Shown here: positions 24,768 through 32,785 of the stretch, piece by piece
Numbering within the stretch: position 1 is the first letter of the stretch
Layout: every line of letters starts with the position of its first letter
Source of the DNA: Streptomyces zingiberis
GTDB taxonomy: Bacteria > Actinomycetota > Actinomycetes > Streptomycetales > Streptomycetaceae
Direction: 5' to 3'
Assembly (NCBI RefSeq): GCF_012034935.1
Contig: NZ_JAATEN010000012.1
Location: 62,001 to 126,000 of the forward strand
DNA: 64,000 nt
Program-made: the position numbers and the translations under genes
The notes under the pieces: model-generated
Databases searched by the model: none
Seen by the model: the letters and a program-made list of their open reading frames with translations, nothing else
What the model was told of the DNA's origin: nothing

Positions 24768-25687
24768 TTGACGGCTCCCAGAGAGAGGCCCTGGACGAGT
24801 TTGTCCTGGGCGGCGAACCCCGCGGCGAGCACCGGCAGGGAGATGACGACGGACGCGGCGCAGACCTTGGCCAGGAAGAGCCCCTGGCTGGCGATGAAGC
24901 TGGTCAGGAAGACCGGTGCGGTCTGCGCGGTCACCCCGGTGAGGACCCGGGCGAACAGCATCTCGTTCCAGCTGAAGATGAAGCAGATCAGCGCGGTGGC
25001 GGCGATGCCCGGGCCGACGACGGGGGCGATGACCCGGGAGAGGATCGTGGGCAGCCGCGCCCCGTCCAGCTGCGCCGCCTCGATGAGCGCGACGGGCACC
25101 TCGGAGAGGAAGGAGTGCATCATCCACACCGCGATCGGCAGGTTCATCGAGGTGTAGAGGATGACGAGCAGCCAGATGTTGTCGAGCAGACCGGCGTTGC
25201 TGGCGAACAGGTACACCGGCAGCAGCCCGGCCACGATGGGCAGCATCTTGGTGGACAGGAAGAAGAAGAGCACGTCCCGCCACTTGCGCACCGGCCGGAT
25301 GGACAGCGCGTACGCGGCCGGGAAGGCCAGCAGCAGCACCGCGGCGGTGGAGACGAGGGACGCCGTCATCGAGTTGGCCAGGGACGGCCAGGGCCCGGCG
25401 GCGGCGCCGGCGTCGCTGCTGGAGAAGAACTCGCGGTAGCCGTCCAGGGTGAGCGGGGCGGCGATCGAGGGCGGGTTGGTGGCGGCGTCGGCCTCCGAGT
25501 GCAGGGAGGTGAGCACCATCCAGGCGACGGGCAGGAAGAACAGGATCCCGGCCAGCCAGGCCAGCATCCCGAGCGCGGCGCTGCGGCGCCGGGCGCGGCG
25601 GGCCGCCGGGGGTTCGGTGGACCGCGGGGCGGGTCGGCCGGGGGACTCGGCCGGAGCGGCCGGGGCGGCCGGGGCGGTGGAGGTCAT
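24764..25687 (-). CDS. carbohydrate ABC transporter permease (MalG type)
   Basis: A 307-aa membrane protein with a Pro/Ala-rich cytoplasmic N-terminus (about 1-35), then six predicted helices starting LGMLAWLAGILFFLPVAWMVL. The EAA loop is IEAAQLDGARLPTILSRVIAPVVGP, and the C-terminus AQDKLVQGLSLGAVK is MalG-like. Both ends overlap neighbours by 4 bp (ATGA), indicating tight translational coupling with the partner permease upstream and the dehydrogenase downstream. Confidence 0.92.
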   Translation of the reverse strand: MTSTAPAAPAAPAESPGRPAPRSTEPPAARRARRRSAALGMLAWLAGILFFLPVAWMVLTSLHSEADAATNPPSIAAPLTLDGYREFFSSSDAGAAAGPWPSLANSMTASLVSTAAVLLLAFPAAYALSIRPVRKWRDVLFFFLSTKMLPIVAGLLPVYLFASNAGLLDNIWLLVILYTSMNLPIAVWMMHSFLSEVPVALIEAAQLDGARLPTILSRVIAPVVGPGIAATALICFIFSWNEMLFARVLTGVTAQTAPVFLTSFIASQGLFLAKVCAASVVISLPVLAAGFAAQDKLVQGLSLGAVK

Positions 25688-26661
25688 CCCCGGGACACCT
25701 CCTCGCTGAAGAGGGACGAGACCACCCGCAGGGCGAAGGTGGCGACGATGATCGAACCGATGACGACGAGCACGCTCGCGGCGGAGGCGAGGCCGTACTC
25801 GTGGGCCTTGTAGAAGGTGTGGTAGATCGTGTACGGCAGGTTGGCGGTGTCCAGGGACCCCGCGGTGAGGGTGAACACGGCGTCGAAGTTCTGGACGACG
25901 TAGATCGAGCCGAGCAGGGCGCCCAGCTCCAGGTAGCGCCGCAGGTGGGGCAGGGTCAGATAGCGGAAGATCTGCCAGGAGCCGGCCCCGTCGAGCCGGG
26001 CGGCCTCGGTGGTCTCCAGCGGCCGGCTCTGCAGCCCGGCCAGCAGGATGAGCATCATGAACGGCGTCCACTGCCAGATGAGCGAGGCCTCGATGGCGAT
26101 CAGCGGCATCTCCGACAGCCACTCGGGCTGGACCGGGTCGTCGATGCCGAACAGCCCGCCCGCCCAGGCCAGGGCGCCGTTGAACAACCCGTACTCGGGG
26201 TTGTAGAGGGCGTGCTTCCACAGCAGCGCGGCGGCCACCGGGACGACGAGGAACGGGGCGATGAGCATGGTGCGCACCACGCCCCGGCCGCGGAAGCTCC
26301 GGTCCAGCAGCAGCGCCAGTCCGAGCCCCAGCAGGAGGCTCCCCAGCACCACCGAGACGGTGAGCACCACGGTGGTGACCACGGAGTCGCGCAGCGCCGG
26401 GTCGGAGAGCACGGTGCCGTAGTTGGACAGCCCGGTGAACGTCCGGGTGTCCGGATTGAGCGCGAACCAGTCGAAGAGGGAGATCACCAGCGTGGCGACG
26501 AACGGCAGCTGGGTGACGAGGATCAGGAAGACCAGGGCGGGCATCAGCGGCGCGCGGGTGGCCCAGGCGCGCAGCTTCCCGGAGTCGGCGGGCCGCCCTG
26601 CCGCGGGGGTGGGGGACGGCGTGGAGGTGGGCGGCGGGGCCGCGGTGAGCTGTCCGGTCAT
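25684..26661 (-). CDS. sugar ABC transporter permease (MalF type)
   Basis: A 325-aa inner-membrane subunit with a Thr/Pro-rich N-terminus, a first helix in LMPALVFLILVTQLPFVATLVI, TFTGLSNYGTVLSD, and the EAA loop TEAARLDGAGSWQIFRYLTLPHLRR. The sequence YTIYHTFYKAHEYGLASAAS resembles polyol importer permeases (SmoF/MtlF type), as recalled. The start overlaps the binding-protein stop by 4 bp. No ATPase gene lies nearby, so a shared ATPase is expected. Confidence 0.92.
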   Translation of the reverse strand: MTGQLTAAPPPTSTPSPTPAAGRPADSGKLRAWATRAPLMPALVFLILVTQLPFVATLVISLFDWFALNPDTRTFTGLSNYGTVLSDPALRDSVVTTVVLTVSVVLGSLLLGLGLALLLDRSFRGRGVVRTMLIAPFLVVPVAAALLWKHALYNPEYGLFNGALAWAGGLFGIDDPVQPEWLSEMPLIAIEASLIWQWTPFMMLILLAGLQSRPLETTEAARLDGAGSWQIFRYLTLPHLRRYLELGALLGSIYVVQNFDAVFTLTAGSLDTANLPYTIYHTFYKAHEYGLASAASVLVVIGSIIVATFALRVVSSLFSEEVSRG

Positions 26662-28016
26662 CGGTTCTGGTACTCCTTGCCGACTTCCTCGGCCAGGGCC
26701 TGCGAGGCCTCCAGCGCCTCCCGCACCGACTGCTGTCCGGCGATGGCGGCGCTGATCTCCTGGGAGACCTTGGTGCCGAGGTCGGTGAATTCGGGTATGC
26801 CGACGAACTGGACACCGGGAGCGGGCCGCTTCTGGACGCCCGGGTCGAGCGGGTCGGCCTCGCTGAGGGCGGTGCGGGTGACCTCCGAGAAGGCCCCGGC
26901 GGACTTCAGGTACTCGGGGTTCTCGTAGGTGGAGGCGCGCTTCCCGGCGGGCACGTTGGGCCAGCCCAGCTTCTCGCCGACGAGCTCCTCGTACTCCTTG
27001 GAGGAGGCCCAGGAGATGAACTTCCAGGCGGCGTCGGGGTTGTCGGACGCCTTCTGCACGCCCCAGGCCCAGGTGTAGAGCCAGCCGGAGCTGTCCGTCT
27101 TCTCCACCGGGGCGGGCACGTAGCCGATCTTGCCGCGCGACGGGGAGTCCTTGGCCTCCAGCGCGCCGGCGCCGGCGGTGGCGTCGTACCACATGGCCGT
27201 CTTGCCCTGGGTCATGTTGTTGAGGCACTCGGCGTAGCCGGACTGGGCGGCGCCGGCCTGGCCGTGCTTGCGGATCAGGTTCACGTAGAACTCGGTGGCC
27301 CGGCGGAACTCGGGGGCGGTGAGCCGGGCGTTCCAGTCCTCGTCGAACCAGGTGCCGCCGAAGGTGTTGACGATCGTGGTCAGCGGGGCCATCGACTCGC
27401 CCCAGCCGGGCAGCCCGCGCAGGCAGATACCCTTCATGCCCTTCTCGGCGGTGTCCACCTCCGCGGCGAGGGAGGCGACCTCCTTCCAGGTGGGCTTCTC
27501 CGGCATCTCCAGCCCGTGCTTCTCGAAGACGTCCTTCCGGTACATCAGGAAGGAGGACTCGCCGTAGAACGGCTGCCCGTAGAGCTTGCCGTCCTCACCG
27601 GTGAGCGAGAGCGTCATCGGCTCCAGGATGTCGTCCCGGTCGTACGCCTCGTCCTGCTCCACATAGGAGTCCAGCGACTGAAGCCAGCCGTTGCGGGCGT
27701 AGATGGGCGTCTCGAAGTTGCTGATGGTGGCGATGTCGTACTGGCCGGACTGGCTGGCGAAGTCCTGGCTGATCTTGTCCCGGGCGTCGTTCTCCGGCAA
27801 CACGGTGAAGTGCACCTTGATGCCCGTCTCCGCGGTGAAGTGACGGGCGGTGAGCTTCTGGAGCTCGGCCATCGGGGGGTTGTTCACCATGAGGACGGTG
27901 ATCGAGTTCTCCGAGGAGCCGGCGCCGCCGGCCCCGGCGCAGGACGCCAGGAGGTTCACGGCCAGAGCCGCGGCGATCAGGGCGCCTGTCCGGCGCCGGA
28001 TCGTTCTGGGTCGCAT
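26658..28016 (-). CDS. sugar/polyol ABC transporter substrate-binding lipoprotein
   Basis: A 452-aa extracellular binding lipoprotein. Seen: a basic signal sequence and lipobox LLASC with lipid-modified C26, then SSENSITVLMVNNPPMAELQKL. The conserved LYGQPFYGESSFLMYRKDVFEKHGLEMPEKPTW region and YTWAWGVQKASDNPDAAWKFISWASS resemble mannitol/sorbitol-type binding proteins (inference). Its ATG (28016) lies 160 nt after the DeoR-type gene, a gap that includes a tandem 14-bp repeat. It heads the coupled binding protein-permease-permease-dehydrogenase unit. Confidence 0.92.
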   Translation of the reverse strand: MRPRTIRRRTGALIAAALAVNLLASCAGAGGAGSSENSITVLMVNNPPMAELQKLTARHFTAETGIKVHFTVLPENDARDKISQDFASQSGQYDIATISNFETPIYARNGWLQSLDSYVEQDEAYDRDDILEPMTLSLTGEDGKLYGQPFYGESSFLMYRKDVFEKHGLEMPEKPTWKEVASLAAEVDTAEKGMKGICLRGLPGWGESMAPLTTIVNTFGGTWFDEDWNARLTAPEFRRATEFYVNLIRKHGQAGAAQSGYAECLNNMTQGKTAMWYDATAGAGALEAKDSPSRGKIGYVPAPVEKTDSSGWLYTWAWGVQKASDNPDAAWKFISWASSKEYEELVGEKLGWPNVPAGKRASTYENPEYLKSAGAFSEVTRTALSEADPLDPGVQKRPAPGVQFVGIPEFTDLGTKVSQEISAAIAGQQSVREALEASQALAEEVGKEYQNR

Positions 28017-28105
28017 GTCGTCGAGCTCCCTGAGATGTGGGTCGTGGGCGGGCCGGGAGGGGAGGACCGGCGGGCGCGGGCGTGGGGTGCCGTGGCGCCC
28101 GCCGT

Positions 28106-28133
28106 GTGGCAGGACGGCTGTGGCAGGACGGCT
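28106..28133. repeat. exact 14-bp tandem duplication in importer leader
   Basis: GTGGCAGGACGGCT occurs twice without spacer (28106-28119, 28120-28133), about 90-118 nt upstream of the binding-protein start. It is either a duplicated regulator half-site or slippage. Confidence 0.7.
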
Positions 28134-28175
28134 GCCGGTCCCGGTGGAGTGGGGACGGGGCCGGGTTCCGGGTGG

Positions 28176-28937
28176 TCAGACCCGGATGACCTGCGGCCCC
28201 AGGAGTGAGTAGCGATGGGCCTCGGTGGGTGGCAGCGCGGTGCCGGTGACGATCGCCTCGAAGTCGGGTATCTCCGCGAAGCGGCAGAAGCTGGCCGCGC
28301 CGAACTTGGTGTGCACACCGACGAAGACACGGCGCCGCGCCACCCGCACGGCGGTCGCCTTCACCTCCGCGACCGCGGGATCGGGCGTGGTCAGCCCGTG
28401 GACGCGGGAGATGCCGTTGGCCCCGACGAACGCCAGATCGATGACGAAGCCGGAGAGCATGTGGTTGGCCCAGTGGTCGACGGTGGCCAGCGTGCCGCCG
28501 CGCACCCGGCCGCCGAGCAGGATCACGGAGCAGTTGTCCCGTCCGGCCAGCGCCCCGGCGGTGGCCAGGGAGGTGGTGACGACGGTCAGCCGGCGGCCCA
28601 CCGGCAGGGCCTCGGTGACGAGCTGCGGGGTGAAGCCCTCGTCCACGAAGAGCGTCTCGGCCTCGCCGAGCAGCTCGGCCGCCGCGGCGGCGATCCGCCG
28701 CTTCTCGGGGACGTGCAGGGTCGCGCGGAAGGCGAGGGTGGTCTCGAACCCGGCGCTCTCGACCGGGTAGGCACCGCCGTGGGTGCGCCGCACCAGCCCG
28801 TGGTCCTCCAGTGTCCGCAGATCGCGGCGGACGGTCTCCTTGGAGACGTCCAGCTTCTCGGCGAGTTCGGCGACATCGACCGCGCCGGCGTTCCGCGCGA
28901 TGGTCACGATCTCCCGCTGCCGCTCCTCGGCGGTCAC
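28176..28937 (-). CDS. DeoR/GlpR-family transcriptional regulator
   Basis: A 253-aa sugar-responsive repressor. The N-terminal winged helix (1-57) has the DeoR signature VAELAEKLDVSKETVRRDLRTLEDHGLVRRTHGGA. The C-terminal DeoRC sugar-phosphate sensor (about 75-235) carries FVDEGFTPQLVTEAL, VILLGGRVRGGTLATVD and LAFVGANGISRVHGLTTPD. The GTG at 28937 has AGGAGG 7 nt upstream. It is the gene immediately upstream of the importer cassette on the same strand, so local control of that cassette is the natural inference. Confidence 0.9.
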   Translation of the reverse strand: MTAEERQREIVTIARNAGAVDVAELAEKLDVSKETVRRDLRTLEDHGLVRRTHGGAYPVESAGFETTLAFRATLHVPEKRRIAAAAAELLGEAETLFVDEGFTPQLVTEALPVGRRLTVVTTSLATAGALAGRDNCSVILLGGRVRGGTLATVDHWANHMLSGFVIDLAFVGANGISRVHGLTTPDPAVAEVKATAVRVARRRVFVGVHTKFGAASFCRFAEIPDFEAIVTGTALPPTEAHRYSLLGPQVIRV

Positions 28938-29284
28938 CGGTTCACCTCCTCGCTCACCCGGCCCGGGGTCCGGCCAGGGGGTTCCCCGGGCCGCCGTGCC
29001 CGTCTGTGCCCGTTCGGGCCGTGTGAAGAGTTCTACAGTGATCACAGCGGGCCGGACAGGTGCGTACCAGGGGAGATCGTGACCGTTTCCGCCCGCACCG
29101 GAGATGTGCAGAAACGATTTCACCGGGCAGTTACCCATCAAGGCCACCGGTGATTCCGCCCGAATGACCGCCCGTCGTGCCCGTTTCGGCACCGCGCCGC
29201 CCGGTACGGTTGCCCGAGGCGGGCAGGAACGGGCCCGGAAGGCTCCCCCCGCGCCGTCCGCCCCGCGCATCCGGCCCGGCAAGC

Positions 29285-29344
29285 GGGCGCCTGCCACGGA
29301 AACCGGGCGCCCGGTACGGAAATCAGGCGCCCGCCACGGCCCCG
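29285..29344. repeat. three imperfect 20-bp tandem repeats
   Basis: The units start at 29285, 29305 and 29325. The first reads GGGCGCCTGCCACGGAAACC, and the next two keep GGCGCC and CACGG/TACGG at the same positions. The two-helical-turn spacing just upstream of a promoter-like element suggests cooperative protein binding, or simple duplication. Confidence 0.6.
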
Positions 29345-29373
29345 AGCGGGCGTCCGGCACCGGGACAGGTAAT

Positions 29374-29399
29374 GGAACCGTAAAGCGAGGTCGTTCGTT
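29374..29399 (+). promoter_or_regulatory. candidate ECF-sigma promoter of the TerD gene
   Basis: GGAAC (29374-29378), a 17-nt spacer, then CGTT (29396-29399) resembles ECF-type -35/-10 pairs such as SigE-like promoters. A start 7-10 nt further on falls at the ATG (29409), implying a leaderless transcript; no Shine-Dalgarno sequence is visible there. Confidence 0.35.
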
Positions 29400-29408
29400 C
29401 CCCCGGAC

Positions 29409-30611
29409 ATGACCGCGATGACTCCCGGCTCCAACCTGCCCCTGTCCGTTCCCCGGGTGACGGTGGACGTCACCGCCCCGGCGCGGCTCGACGTCTCGGG
29501 CCTGCTCCTCACCCCGGACGGCAAGGTGCGCTCCGACGCCGACTTCGTCTTCTACAACCAGCCCACCGGTCCGGGAGTGACCCACCGCGCGGGCGGCGGC
29601 TCCGCCCCGGACACCATCACCGTCGACACCGCCGCCGTGCCTCCGGACATCGAGAAGGTGGTGGTGACGGCCAGCCTCGACGCCCCCGGCGCCACCTTCG
29701 CCGGCGCCGAGCCCACGGCCACCCTCCGCGACGCCGGCAGCGGCGCCGTGATCGCCACCTTCACCCCGCCGCGCCTGGGCGCGGAGACGGCCCTGGTGGT
29801 CGCCGAGGTCTACCGCCGGGGCGGGGCCTGGAAGTTCCGGGCGGTGGGCCAGGGCTACGCCGAGGGACTGGCGGGTATCGCCACCGACTTCGGGGTGAGC
29901 GTGGAGGAGCCCGCCGCCTCCGCTCCCCCGCCGCCCCCGGCCGCCGCGCCGGCCGTGACCGCGCCGCCGCCGGCCGCCGCCCCGCAGGCGCCCGCCACCG
30001 CGCAGCCGGCCGCTCCGGCCCCGGGCGCGGGCGCGGGCAAGGTCAACCTGGACAAGGGCCGGGTCAGCCTGCGGAAGAACGAGACGGTCTCGCTGGTCAA
30101 GGGCGGCCGCCCGCTGCTGGCCACCGTCCGCATGGGCCTGGGCTGGGAGCCCGCCTACCGCGGCAAGGACATCGACCTGGACGCCTCCGTCATCGCCTAC
30201 GGCCCGGACCGCAAGAAGATCGACGCCTGCTACTTCGGGAAGCTGGCCATCCTCGGCGGCGTCATCCAGCACTCCGGGGACAACCTCACCGGCGAGGGCG
30301 CCGGGGACGACGAGGTCATCACCGTCCACCTCGGCGACCTGCCGCCGCAGGTGACGGGGCTGGTGTTCACCGTGAACTCCTTCTCCGGCCAGAAGTTCAC
30401 CGAGGTCGCCAAGGCGTACTGCCGGCTGCTCGACGCCGGCGGCCAGGAGCTGGTGCGGTTCGACCTCACCGGCGCCGAGTCCCGCACCGGCGTGATGATG
30501 TGCAAGTTCATCCGGCAGTTCTCCGGCGAGTGGGAGATGACGGCGCTCGGCGAGTACGTCGACTCCCGCACCGTCCGGGGCATGGTCAAGCCGGGCGCGC
30601 GGGCTCTGTAG
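29409..30611 (+). CDS. TerD-family protein with two TerD domains
   Basis: A 400-aa cytosolic protein of the TerD/CABP family, Ca2+-binding proteins linked to tellurite resistance, stress and differentiation in streptomycetes. Domain 1 (about 8-175) has DVSGLLLTPDGKVRSDADFVFYNQP. A Pro/Ala-rich linker spans about 178-217. Domain 2 (about 220-395) has DLDASVIAYG and the calcium motif HSGDNLTGEGAGDDEVITVHL, then TVNSFSGQKF and SGEWEMTALGEYVDSRTV. The acidic calcium loop is clear only in domain 2; in domain 1 it is degenerate. The start MTAMTPGSN matches the family. It is a single gene closed by a terminator. Confidence 0.93.
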   Translation: MTAMTPGSNLPLSVPRVTVDVTAPARLDVSGLLLTPDGKVRSDADFVFYNQPTGPGVTHRAGGGSAPDTITVDTAAVPPDIEKVVVTASLDAPGATFAGAEPTATLRDAGSGAVIATFTPPRLGAETALVVAEVYRRGGAWKFRAVGQGYAEGLAGIATDFGVSVEEPAASAPPPPPAAAPAVTAPPPAAAPQAPATAQPAAPAPGAGAGKVNLDKGRVSLRKNETVSLVKGGRPLLATVRMGLGWEPAYRGKDIDLDASVIAYGPDRKKIDACYFGKLAILGGVIQHSGDNLTGEGAGDDEVITVHLGDLPPQVTGLVFTVNSFSGQKFTEVAKAYCRLLDAGGQELVRFDLTGAESRTGVMMCKFIRQFSGEWEMTALGEYVDSRTVRGMVKPGARAL

Positions 30612-30624
30612 CCGCCCGGCGACG

Positions 30625-30658
30625 GCGGCCGGGGCCCGGTGGGGCGGGCCCCGGCCGC
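30625..30658. terminator. terminator after TerD gene
   Basis: A 14-bp perfect stem (30625-30638 with 30645-30658) with loop GTGGGG lies between the convergent TerD and PhoX-type genes. It could act in both directions. Confidence 0.8.
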
Positions 30659-30699
30659 ATTCCGCGGATCCTCCGCGCCGCCGCCGGGACCCGCCGGGC

Positions 30700-32163
30700 T
30701 CAGCGGGGCTGCCGCCGCCAGGGTCCCGTGACGGCCAGCATGATCCCGGGCTCCTGGATGTTGGCGTACAGGGTGCGCCCGTCCGGCGCGAACACCACAC
30801 CGGTGAACTCGCTGTACTCCGGCTCCTCCGCGGTGCCCAGGTTCACCTGGTTCCGGGCGATCGGATAGGTCCGGCCGCCGTCCGTCACCCCGAAGAGGTG
30901 CTGCACGCCCTCCCCGTCCTCGGCGATGACCAGCCCGCCGTAGGGGGAGACGGTGATGTTGTCCGGCCCGTCGAAGACACCCTCCGCCGTGGGATCGGGA
31001 TTGACGCCGAAGAGCACCTTGAGGGTGAGGGTGCGCCGCCCCGGGTCGTAGAACCAGACCTGGCCGTCATGGGCCCGGGGGCTCTCGCCGCGGGCGTAGG
31101 AGGAGACCAGGTACGCCCCGCCGTCCGCCCACCACATGCCCTCCAGCTTCCGGCCGCGCGTGATGTCGCCGTCGTCGAACTGCTGCCGCACGGGCACGGT
31201 ACGGGCGTCCCGGTCGGGCACGTCCACCCAGTCCACCCCGTACACCGTGCCCGCCTTCACCGCCCGGGACAGGTCGTCGACGAACCGGCCGCCGGAGTCG
31301 TAGCAGCGGGGCGCCTGGAGCACCCCGGCGTCGTCGGCGAGGGTGCGCAGCCGGCCGCGGCCGTGGGTGAAGCCCTTCGGCGGGACCCAGCGGTAGAAGA
31401 GGCCGTTGGGCTCGTCGGCGTCCTCGGTCAGATACAGGTGGCCGCGCCGGACGTCGACGACGACCGCCTCGTGCTCGTAGCGGCCCAGCGCCTTGATCGG
31501 CTTCGGGTCGCGGTTGGCACGCCGGTCGAGGGGGTCGACCTCGAAGACGTAGCCGTGGTCCTTGGTCATGCCCCGCTCACCGGCCCGGTCGGCGTTCTCC
31601 TCGCAGGTCAGCCAGGTGCCCCACGGGGTGCGCCCGCCCGCGCAGTTGTCGGAGGTGCCGGCGATGCCCACCCACTCGGCGGTCTCCCCGCCGGGCCGGA
31701 CCTCCAGGACGGTGCATCCGCCCGGCGCGGCCGGGTCGTAGACCAGCCCCTCGGCGAGCGGCACCGGATGCTCCACCTCGTCCCGGGGGCCGTCGATCTC
31801 GTGGTTGACGACCAGCAGCGTCGAGCCGCCGGGGCCGGCGAAGGCCGCGGTGCCGTCCTGGTGGGAGGGGGTGGGCTCGCCCGACTCCAGCGCGGTGACC
31901 CCGGCCCGGGCCAGGACGGTGTACGAGAACCCCTCCGGCAGGGCCAGGATCCCCGCCGGGTCCTCCCGCAGCGGTCCGTAGCCCGGCGCGCCCCGGCGCT
32001 CCGCTCCGGTCTCCTCCGCCCCGGCGGCCCCGGCGGGCTCCGGGGCGCCGCCGGTCCCGAGCGCGTCGGGCGCCCCGGCCAGCACCGCGGCGCTGCCGAC
32101 GAGCACGACACCGGCGCCGGCGGCGGCGGAACCGCGGGCGAAGTCTCTGCGGGTGAGCGGCAT
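30700..32163 (-). CDS. phoX: PhoX-type alkaline phosphatase (DUF839), Tat-exported
   Basis: A 487-aa extracellular phosphatase-family protein that would release phosphate from organic esters. Seen: a twin-arginine signal T4-R5-R6-D7-F8 followed by a hydrophobic Ala/Gly/Val stretch; then the PhoX/DUF839 hallmarks VVNHEIDG, NCAGGRTPWGTWLTCEEN, YVFEVDP, YLTEDADEPNGLFYRWVPP and DGPDNITVSPYGGLVIAEDGEG, whose acidic residues bind Ca2+/Fe3+. The ATG at 32163 is chosen because AGGAG is 6 nt upstream; the ATG at 32169 has no spacing. A PHO-box-like triple repeat lies 57-89 nt upstream, fitting PhoP control. Confidence 0.88.
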   Translation of the reverse strand: MPLTRRDFARGSAAAGAGVVLVGSAAVLAGAPDALGTGGAPEPAGAAGAEETGAERRGAPGYGPLREDPAGILALPEGFSYTVLARAGVTALESGEPTPSHQDGTAAFAGPGGSTLLVVNHEIDGPRDEVEHPVPLAEGLVYDPAAPGGCTVLEVRPGGETAEWVGIAGTSDNCAGGRTPWGTWLTCEENADRAGERGMTKDHGYVFEVDPLDRRANRDPKPIKALGRYEHEAVVVDVRRGHLYLTEDADEPNGLFYRWVPPKGFTHGRGRLRTLADDAGVLQAPRCYDSGGRFVDDLSRAVKAGTVYGVDWVDVPDRDARTVPVRQQFDDGDITRGRKLEGMWWADGGAYLVSSYARGESPRAHDGQVWFYDPGRRTLTLKVLFGVNPDPTAEGVFDGPDNITVSPYGGLVIAEDGEGVQHLFGVTDGGRTYPIARNQVNLGTAEEPEYSEFTGVVFAPDGRTLYANIQEPGIMLAVTGPWRRQPR

Positions 32164-32219
32164 TGTCATCTCCTGCGCGACCGGAATTCCCCTGAGCCTG
32201 CGGATCCCACCGTGCCGGG

Positions 32220-32252
32220 CCCCGCCGAACGGCGGTTGAACGCGGGCCGAAG
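32220..32252 (-). promoter_or_regulatory. PHO-box-like direct repeats upstream of phoX
   Basis: Read on the minus strand there are three consecutive 11-nt units: CTTCGGCCCGC (32252-32242), GTTCAACCGCC (32241-32231) and GTTCGGCGGGG (32230-32220). Streptomyces PhoP boxes are 11-nt direct repeats beginning GTTC. Position and phase fit. Confidence 0.55.
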
Positions 32253-32568
32253 ACCGTTCGTCCATCGGGGGATGCGGCCGCGCGGGGACGGCCCCGGGGC
32301 GGGCGCCCACGCCCCGCCTCGTCGGCGTTCTCCCCGCACCCGGGCCGGGGCCGGGGCCGGGGCCGGGCGGGTGAACGGCTGGGACCGGGGCCGGCCCCAC
32401 CGCGCGCGGAATCCCGTCCGGCGGGCGAGCGCCCGCCCCACCCGTACCCCGGGCGCCAGGCCGACGGTGGTGAAGGGCGGGTCACCGCCTCCACCACGCA
32501 CCCCACAGCCGGCGGACCGGCGCCGGTCCCGCCCCTGCCGTGGCGTGCGCGCGGGGGAGCCACCGGAC

Positions 32569-32631
32569 GCCGTGCGCCGTGCGCCGTGCGGCGAGCGGCG
32601 AGCGGCGAGCGGCGAGCGGCGAGCGGCGAGC
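32569..32631. repeat. nine consecutive heptamers: GCCGTGC x3 then GGCGAGC x6
   Basis: GCCGTGC occurs three times (32569-32589), followed directly by six exact copies of GGCGAGC (32590-32631). It lies between the 560-aa gene and phoX. Because the units are 7 bp, any reading frame gives shuffled Arg/Ala/Ser repeats; it is not coding. Confidence 0.85.
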
Positions 32632-32785
32632 GAGCAGACCGGTAGGCAGGTCGGCAAGCAGACAGGCGGACGAGCCGACAGACGGACGGGACACCTCCCC
32701 CGGCCGCGCCGTCGCGGTGACCCGGCCGGCCCCGGCGCCCCAGGACTCCGCCCCGGGCTTCCGACGGGCAGCGCGACCGGGCGCC

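Larger units (their letters stand above)
28938..29408. promoter_or_regulatory. divergent control region between DeoR gene and terD-like gene
   Basis: This 471-nt region contains no convincing gene. It has AT-rich patches at about 29015-29150, a 20-bp-period imperfect triple repeat (29285-29344), and a GGAAC-N17-CGTT arrangement (29374-29399) immediately before the TerD-domain gene. Confidence 0.45.
32164..32785. promoter_or_regulatory. phoX upstream region, repeat-rich, no gene
   Basis: 622 nt with no convincing gene. It contains the PHO-box-like site (32220-32252), GGCCGGGGCC repeats near 32343, the heptamer array 32569-32631, and an AGGCAGGTCGGCAAGCAGACAG-type irregular repeat after it. 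Confidence 0.5.

Noticed and set aside
28188..30800. 874-codon minus frame joining the DeoR regulator with sequence antisense to the TerD gene
   Set aside because: Only the last 253 codons are motif-bearing and preceded by AGGAGG; the upstream part is antisense noise.
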